Below, piece after piece: positions 4,790 to 8,008 of a stretch of DNA of 8,008 nucleotides. The first letter of the stretch is position 1; every line of letters starts with the position of its first letter. Source of the stretch: Actinomycetota bacterium (GTDB lineage Bacteria; Actinomycetota; Acidimicrobiia; Acidimicrobiales; JACCXE01); contig JACCXE010000271.1 of the NCBI GenBank assembly GCA_013697265.1, positions 1 to 8,008 of the forward strand, written 5' to 3'. Below the pieces are notes generated by a model. The model searched no databases and was not told the origin of the DNA. It worked only from the letters and a program-made list of their open reading frames with translations. The position numbers and the translations under genes are program-made.

Positions 4790-5955
4790 TACGGAATCAG
4801 ACCCTTCACCGATTCAGGCATGTCGTCGGCGACGCGGATGATCGGAATACCCGTCTGCGTGTTGTCGTGCATCTCGGCGAAACAACGCGGCAGGTCTTCG
4901 AACGCGTAAATCTCCTTGTGGACGGTCGGCTTGAACACCCGGCCGTACAACTCGGTCGCCGCGACGCAGCCCAGCGGCGTCTCGTAGTGCGTGTGGTCGA
5001 TGGTGACCTGCTTCACCGACATCAGCGTGGAGTTGTACGTGACGACCTGCGAGAGCTGCCAACCGGCGCTCACATTCACACCCATGCGGGCCGCGACCGC
5101 GAGACCCGCGTCGAACACGGGGCCGCGCAACATGTCACACACGGCGTGCATATCTTCGCCGTTGGTGATCTGACTGACGTGCTTGCGGAACGCCTTGACG
5201 TCGTCCTTGCTGGCGAAGCGGTTGAACTGCTTCTGGTCGATGCCCACGATGCCCTGCGCCTCAAGGGCGGCGCGGCGCTCAGGCGAACCCGAACAGAAGA
5301 ACGCGTTGTGGCCCTCGGCCTTCGCGAGCTGCAGGAACAGCTCGGACACGCCGCCGCCGAAGCCCAATACGTTGATGGAGGCCCGACGCTCGACGGGCAC
5401 CTTCACGCGGTAGATGCCGATCGCACGACGCCACAGGTGGTACGCGGTGGGCGCCCGCAGTGGCAGCGCCGCCATCTCCCACAGGTTGAGACCACAGTCG
5501 AGCGGCGCCTTGATCAGCTGCCACGAGCCGACGACAGCTTCCTCGCTGTACCAACCGATCGACTCGGGCTGGTCGTAGGCCCAGATGCGCAACGGGAAGC
5601 CGTAGTCATCCGGCTCGCCGTTGCAATGCGTGATCACGATGTCACCGACCGCCACGTTCTTGACGTTGCCACCGGTCTCGACCACCTCGCCCAACGCCGA
5701 GTTGCCCGGATAGATCTTGCCGCCGCGGACGTCAGCGATGTTGACCGTGTCGGCTAGCGCGGCGTGGTTGATGTTGTGCTCGGCCGAGACGGCCAGGACC
5801 TTGAAACGCACGTCGTCGGGGCCGACGTCGCGCAGGTCGAGCTTGTCGAGGTGAATGACCTTGGTGATGTCCATCTCTTCGACGTTGCCAGCGCTCTCCT
5901 TCTCGGCGGCGATAGCTGTGGCGTCAATGGCGTAGGCGCGAACTGTTCTGCTCAT
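4789..5955 (-). CDS. Crotonyl-CoA carboxylase/reductase-like medium-chain dehydrogenase
   Basis: A 388-residue zinc-free medium-chain dehydrogenase/reductase. Resemblance to Ccr is in order: 'AEHNINHAALAD' (59-69; Ccr has VNYN), 'GDIVITHCN' (104-112; Ccr VVIHCN), 'RIWAYDQPES' (123-132; Ccr RIWGYETP), 'LNLWEMAALPLRAPTAYHLW' (156-175; Ccr LTWEEAACYTL..TAYRML), the nucleotide-binding turn 'NVLGFGGGVSE' (195-205), and 'IDQKQFNRF' (Ccr INRKDF). The CO2-binding asparagine, glutamate and histidine of Ccr have candidates in N61/N63, E160 and H321/H323, but this is by eye. It is shorter than typical Ccr (about 410-450) because the N-terminal extension is mostly missing, and the cofactor loop is GFGGG rather than GASGG. 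It may be a true Ccr, a plain enoyl- or acrylyl-CoA reductase, or a distinct subgroup. ATG 5955 lacks a Shine-Dalgarno but has TAGCGT 9 nt upstream. First gene of the operon with the epimerase. Confidence 0.75.
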   Translation of the reverse strand: MSRTVRAYAIDATAIAAEKESAGNVEEMDITKVIHLDKLDLRDVGPDDVRFKVLAVSAEHNINHAALADTVNIADVRGGKIYPGNSALGEVVETGGNVKNVAVGDIVITHCNGEPDDYGFPLRIWAYDQPESIGWYSEEAVVGSWQLIKAPLDCGLNLWEMAALPLRAPTAYHLWRRAIGIYRVKVPVERRASINVLGFGGGVSELFLQLAKAEGHNAFFCSGSPERRAALEAQGIVGIDQKQFNRFASKDDVKAFRKHVSQITNGEDMHAVCDMLRGPVFDAGLAVAARMGVNVSAGWQLSQVVTYNSTLMSVKQVTIDHTHYETPLGCVAATELYGRVFKPTVHKEIYAFEDLPRCFAEMHDNTQTGIPIIRVADDMPESVKGLIP

Positions 5956-6047
5956 AGTCCGGCCACGCTACCGGCCAGTAACCGCGGAATGCCCAGTCCA
6001 CGTAGACTGTTCCCTCTTTTCACGTCGTCACCCTTGGAGGACCCCAA
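5956..6047. promoter_or_regulatory. Divergent promoter region, reductase operon and thiolase
   Basis: A 92-bp gap between two divergent starts. On the plus strand TAGACT (6003-6008) fits TANNNT and would give a leader of about 33 nt that includes the thiolase Shine-Dalgarno. On the minus strand TAGCGT (5970-5965) lies 9 nt before the reductase ATG and would give a leader of only 2-3 nt. No clear TTGACA-type -35 accompanies either. Shared control of the two transcripts is plausible, but no operator is obvious. Confidence 0.4.
6036..6040 (+). promoter_or_regulatory. Strong ribosome binding site of the thiolase
   Basis: GGAGG ends 7 nt before the ATG at 6048. It is the clearest Shine-Dalgarno in the window and fixes the thiolase start. 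It contrasts with the padR, amidohydrolase and reductase starts, which have none. Confidence 0.8.
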
Positions 6048-7226
6048 ATGGCCGGCTCAGTCATCGTCGCTGGTGCCCGTACCCCGATCGGCAAGCTCTC
6101 TGGTGCGCTGGCATCGCTGAGCGCCATGGACCTCGGTGGCATTGCCATCACGGCCGCACTTGAGCGGGCCGGCGTCACGCCCGACCGCGTCAAGTACGTG
6201 TTCATGGGCCAGGTGCTGGGTGCCGGCCAGGGCCAGATCACGGCCCGCCAGGCCGCGCACAAGGGCGGCATCGGGATGGAAGTGCCCGCCACCACCATCA
6301 ACAAGGTGTGTTTGTCGGGCCTCAACGCGATCTACATGGCCGACCTCATGATCCAGGCCGGCGAGGCCGACATCGTCGTGGCCGGCGGCATGGAGTCCAT
6401 GACCCAGGCGCCGTACCTGCTGCCCGGCGCCCGTGCCGGTTACCGCATCGGCGACGCCCAGATCATCGATTCGATGATGTATGACGGCCTTACCTGCGCC
6501 TTCGACAACTGCGCGATGGGCCTCGGCACCGAGCGCTACGCCGGTGGACAGATCAGCCGCGACGCGCAAGACGCGTTCGCCGCGAACTCCCACGAGCGGG
6601 CCGCGGCCGCGATCAAAGACGGCAAGTTCGCCGACGAGATCGTCAACGTCGAGATCGCGCAGCGCAAGGGCGACCCGATCATCGTGGACACCGACGAAGG
6701 CGTCCGCCCCGGCACCACCGCCGAGAGCCTCGGCGGCCTACGGCCCGCCTTCGACAAAGAAGGCACCATCACCGCCGGCAACGCGTCGCAGATTTCCGAC
6801 GGCGGCGCCGCGGTCATCGTGGTGAGCAAGGCCGTGGCCGAGTCGCTCGGCGTCGACCCGCTCGGCGAAGTGCTCGCCTACGGACAGGTGGCCGGTCCCG
6901 ACCCGTCGCTGCTTACGCAGCCGAGCCGCGCTATCAACAACGCCCTGGCCAAGATCGACAAGAAGGTCACCGACATCGATCTGTTCGAGTTGAACGAGGC
7001 CTTCGCCGCCGTCGGGCTCGCCTCGATGGCCGACCTCGGCATCACCGACGAAGTCGCCAACGTGAACGGTGGCGCCATCGCCCTCGGTCACCCCGTCGGC
7101 ATGTCTGGCACCCGCGTCGCGCTCACGCTGTTGCACGAGTTGAAGCGACGCGGTGGCGGTACCGGCGCGGCGTCGTTGTGCGGCGGCGGCGGCCAAGGCG
7201 ACGCCATCATCCTCAAGACGCTGTAA
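6048..7226 (+). CDS. Acetyl-CoA C-acetyltransferase (thiolase)
   Basis: A 392-residue thiolase of normal biosynthetic-type length. The acyl-accepting cysteine is C88 in 'INKVCLSGLNAI'. The second active-site set is N316 in 'NEAFA', H348 in 'NGGAIALGHPVGMSGTR' and the proton-donating C378 in 'SLCGGGGQG'. The opening 'SVIVAGARTPIGKLSGAL' and 'VAGGMESMTQAPYLLP' are also typical. It catalyses the reversible condensation of two acetyl-CoA to acetoacetyl-CoA, or the thiolysis of 3-ketoacyl-CoA; sequence alone does not fix the direction or chain length. No hydroxyacyl-CoA dehydrogenase or hydratase is adjacent. Lying divergent from the Ccr-like reductase and epimerase, it may feed C4 units into that route, which is inference. 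It is monocistronic here, ending before a hairpin-rich spacer. Confidence 0.95.
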   Translation: MAGSVIVAGARTPIGKLSGALASLSAMDLGGIAITAALERAGVTPDRVKYVFMGQVLGAGQGQITARQAAHKGGIGMEVPATTINKVCLSGLNAIYMADLMIQAGEADIVVAGGMESMTQAPYLLPGARAGYRIGDAQIIDSMMYDGLTCAFDNCAMGLGTERYAGGQISRDAQDAFAANSHERAAAAIKDGKFADEIVNVEIAQRKGDPIIVDTDEGVRPGTTAESLGGLRPAFDKEGTITAGNASQISDGGAAVIVVSKAVAESLGVDPLGEVLAYGQVAGPDPSLLTQPSRAINNALAKIDKKVTDIDLFELNEAFAAVGLASMADLGITDEVANVNGGAIALGHPVGMSGTRVALTLLHELKRRGGGTGAASLCGGGGQGDAIILKTL

Positions 7227-7232
7227 TTTCCC

Positions 7233-7256
7233 GGGCGGGCGCCCGCGGGCCCGCCC
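7233..7256. other. GC-only hairpin after the thiolase
   Basis: GGGCGGGC (7233-7240) and GCCCGCCC (7249-7256) form a perfect 8-bp stem with an 8-base loop, starting 7 nt after the thiolase stop. No U-tract follows on either strand, so it is not a classical intrinsic terminator. It may stabilise the 3' end of the mRNA or act in U-less termination, as proposed for some actinobacteria. Confidence 0.5.
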
Positions 7257-7266
7257 TCCTCCGCAA

Positions 7267-7296
7267 GATGGGGCCCCTCGCTTCGCTCGCCCCATC
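7267..7296. other. Second hairpin in the thiolase-recR spacer
   Basis: GATGGGGC (7267-7274) and GCCCCATC (7289-7296) form a perfect 8-bp stem around a 14-base loop that contains the near-repetitive CTCGCTTCGCTCG. No U-tract follows. The element has the look of a short intergenic repeat, but only one copy is in this window. Confidence 0.5.
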
Positions 7297-7333
7297 GCGG
7301 CTGTCCGCGCGCCGGACTGCGGCCGCGTTCTTT
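7296..7333 (+). terminator. Likely intrinsic terminator of the thiolase gene
   Basis: CGCGGC (7296-7301) pairs with GCCGCG (7322-7327), and inside it GTCCG (7303-7307) pairs with CGGAC (7313-7317) around a 5-base loop, with a small asymmetric internal loop. The stem is followed directly by TTCTTT (7328-7333) on the plus strand, giving a GC stem plus U-rich tail. It overlaps the recR stop codon (7334-7332) by 2 bases. The unequal internal loop and short U-tract keep confidence moderate. Confidence 0.5.
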
Positions 7334-7958
7334 AGAGGTTGACGCGGCCTTCCAGGGCGCGGCCGAGGGTTAGTTCATCCGCGTATTCGAGGTCGCCGCC
7401 CACAGGTAGACCGCTCGCAATTCTCGTGACCTTCACGTCGGCGTTGCGCTCGCGCAATTCCTTGGCCACGTACAACGCGGTGGCTTCGCCTTCGATGTTC
7501 GGGTTGGTGCACACGATCACTTCGGTGATCGACTCGGCGCCGATCCGCTTGATGAGTTCACCCACGCGGAGTTGCTCGCCTCCGACACCGCGGATCGGGT
7601 CGAGGTGGCCTTGCAGCACGTGGTAGCGGCCCTTGAAACGGCCGGTCTTTTCGACCGCGATCACGTCTTTGGGTTCCTCGACTACGCACAGCACGCCGTC
7701 TTCGCGCCGGGCGTCTTGGCACAGCCCGCACTCAACGCCGGCATCGTGGGTGCCGTCGGTCTCGGCGATGTCGAAGCAGCGGCGGCAGAACGTGATGCGG
7801 CGCTTCACCTCGTCGATGCTCTCGCTGAGTCGGCGGGCGTCTTCGGCCGGTAGCCGCAGCAGGTGATAGGCGATGCGCTGAGCCGACTTCGGCCCCACGC
7901 CGGGCAGCCGACCGAGTTCGTCGATGAGGGTTTGGACCGACTGCGCGTATACCGACAA
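7332..7958 (-). CDS. recR: Recombination mediator protein RecR
   Basis: A 208-residue protein of close to standard RecR length (about 200). RecR works with RecO (and RecF) to load RecA on gapped single-stranded DNA during recombinational repair. The helix-hairpin-helix 'LGRLPGVGPKSAQRIAYHLL' is at 15-34. A four-cysteine zinc site is formed by C58, C61, C77 and C80. The Toprim domain begins at 'GVLCVVEEPKDVIAVEKTG' (88-106) and includes 'TNPNIEGEATALYV'. The C-terminal 'ASGLPVGGDLEYADELTLGR' is a family signature. The start is TTG at 7958: 'YAQSVQTLIDELGR' aligns with the usual RecR N-terminus, no ATG or GTG lies closer, and AGGAG sits 5 nt upstream. That AGGAG overlaps the TAG of the preceding ybaB-type gene, so the two are probably cotranscribed and translationally coupled. 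Confidence 0.96.
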   Translation of the reverse strand: MSVYAQSVQTLIDELGRLPGVGPKSAQRIAYHLLRLPAEDARRLSESIDEVKRRITFCRRCFDIAETDGTHDAGVECGLCQDARREDGVLCVVEEPKDVIAVEKTGRFKGRYHVLQGHLDPIRGVGGEQLRVGELIKRIGAESITEVIVCTNPNIEGEATALYVAKELRERNADVKVTRIASGLPVGGDLEYADELTLGRALEGRVNL

Positions 7959-7963
7959 ACGCG

Positions 7964-7968
7964 CTCCT
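7964..7968 (-). promoter_or_regulatory. Ribosome binding site deciding the recR TTG start
   Basis: On the minus strand AGGAG lies 5 nt before the TTG at 7958. It forms TAGGAG with the stop codon of the upstream gene (7969-7967), so ribosomes finishing ybaB reach the recR site directly. It supports TTG as the recR start. Confidence 0.7.
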
Positions 7969-8008
7969 AGCCCAGCAGGCCGGTTAGCCCGGAAAGCCCG
8001 CCCAGTGC
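7967..8008 (-). CDS. YbaB/EbfC nucleoid-associated protein (partial, last 13 codons)
   Basis: The last 13 codons before a TAG read ALGGLSGLTGLLG. A glycine- and leucine-rich tail directly before recR is what YbaB/EbfC family proteins commonly show, and ybaB-recR (often after dnaX) is a widely conserved gene pair. YbaB proteins are small dimeric DNA-binding proteins. The visible sequence is too short to prove the family; the call rests mainly on gene order and tail composition. Confidence 0.6.
   Translation of the reverse strand, partial: ALGGLSGLTGLLG

Noticed and set aside
3563..4909. A 448-codon open frame on the plus strand opposite the beta-lactamase-fold and epimerase genes
   Set aside because: It is antisense to two genes with clear family motifs. 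Its translation is arginine-, valine- and histidine-rich with no recognisable domain, as expected for an open shadow frame in high-GC DNA.
4867..5757. A 296-codon plus-strand open frame opposite the Ccr-like reductase
   Set aside because: It is the complement of a well-supported coding frame. Composition is atypical and there is no family motif or ribosome binding site.
1..8008. CRISPR array, tRNA or rRNA genes, insertion sequences or integrase-type mobility genes
   Set aside because: I found no regularly spaced repeats, cloverleaf-like sequence, transposase motif or terminal inverted repeats by eye on either strand.

Overview
The window looks like chromosomal DNA from a high-GC Gram-positive bacterium (Actinomycetota). 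The evidence is GC-rich third codon positions, GTG and TTG starts, TANNNT -10 hexamers lying a few bases before start codons (leaderless or near-leaderless genes), a ybaB-recR gene order, and a PadR regulator and SPPY methyltransferase of types I associate with actinobacteria. The presence of a Ccr-like reductase, a methylmalonyl-CoA epimerase and a thiolase would suit an acidimicrobial or related lineage, but placement below phylum is inference. I see no tRNA, rRNA, CRISPR array, integrase or insertion sequence, and no stretch over about 105 bases lacks a gene or gene remnant.

Left part (1-1763): a PadR-family regulator, cut by the window edge, runs leftward. Divergent from it is a beta-class DNA methyltransferase with a C-terminal domain that resembles a degenerate PD-(D/E)XK nuclease fold. 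The 73-bp gap between them holds a good leaderless promoter for padR overlapped by inverted repeats, which suggests autoregulation.

Middle part (1760-3181) is a patch of gene decay. A leftward amidohydrolase-family-3 gene is interrupted by an in-frame TAG 17 codons before its apparent original TAA, and that TAA overlaps the methyltransferase stop codon. Divergent from it is a remnant of a YdeI/OmpD-associated-family gene that seems to have lost two internal segments, one of them out of frame.

Metabolic part (3182-7226): a leftward three-gene operon encodes a crotonyl-CoA-carboxylase/reductase-like enzyme, methylmalonyl-CoA epimerase (TAATG overlap) and a class C beta-lactamase-fold hydrolase. 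Divergent from it is an acetyl-CoA acetyltransferase with a strong ribosome binding site. Together the thiolase, reductase and epimerase point to acyl-CoA chemistry around acetyl-CoA condensation, enoyl-CoA reduction or carboxylation, and epimerisation of a 2-alkylmalonyl-CoA.

Right part (7227-8008): a hairpin-rich 105-bp convergent spacer with a likely terminator for the thiolase, then recR (TTG start, coupled to its upstream gene) and the last 13 codons of a ybaB/ebfC-type gene. No clearly new multi-gene system is visible. The items most worth a second look are the nonsense codon, the doubly deleted remnant, the methyltransferase's C-terminal domain and the atypical Ccr-like enzyme.
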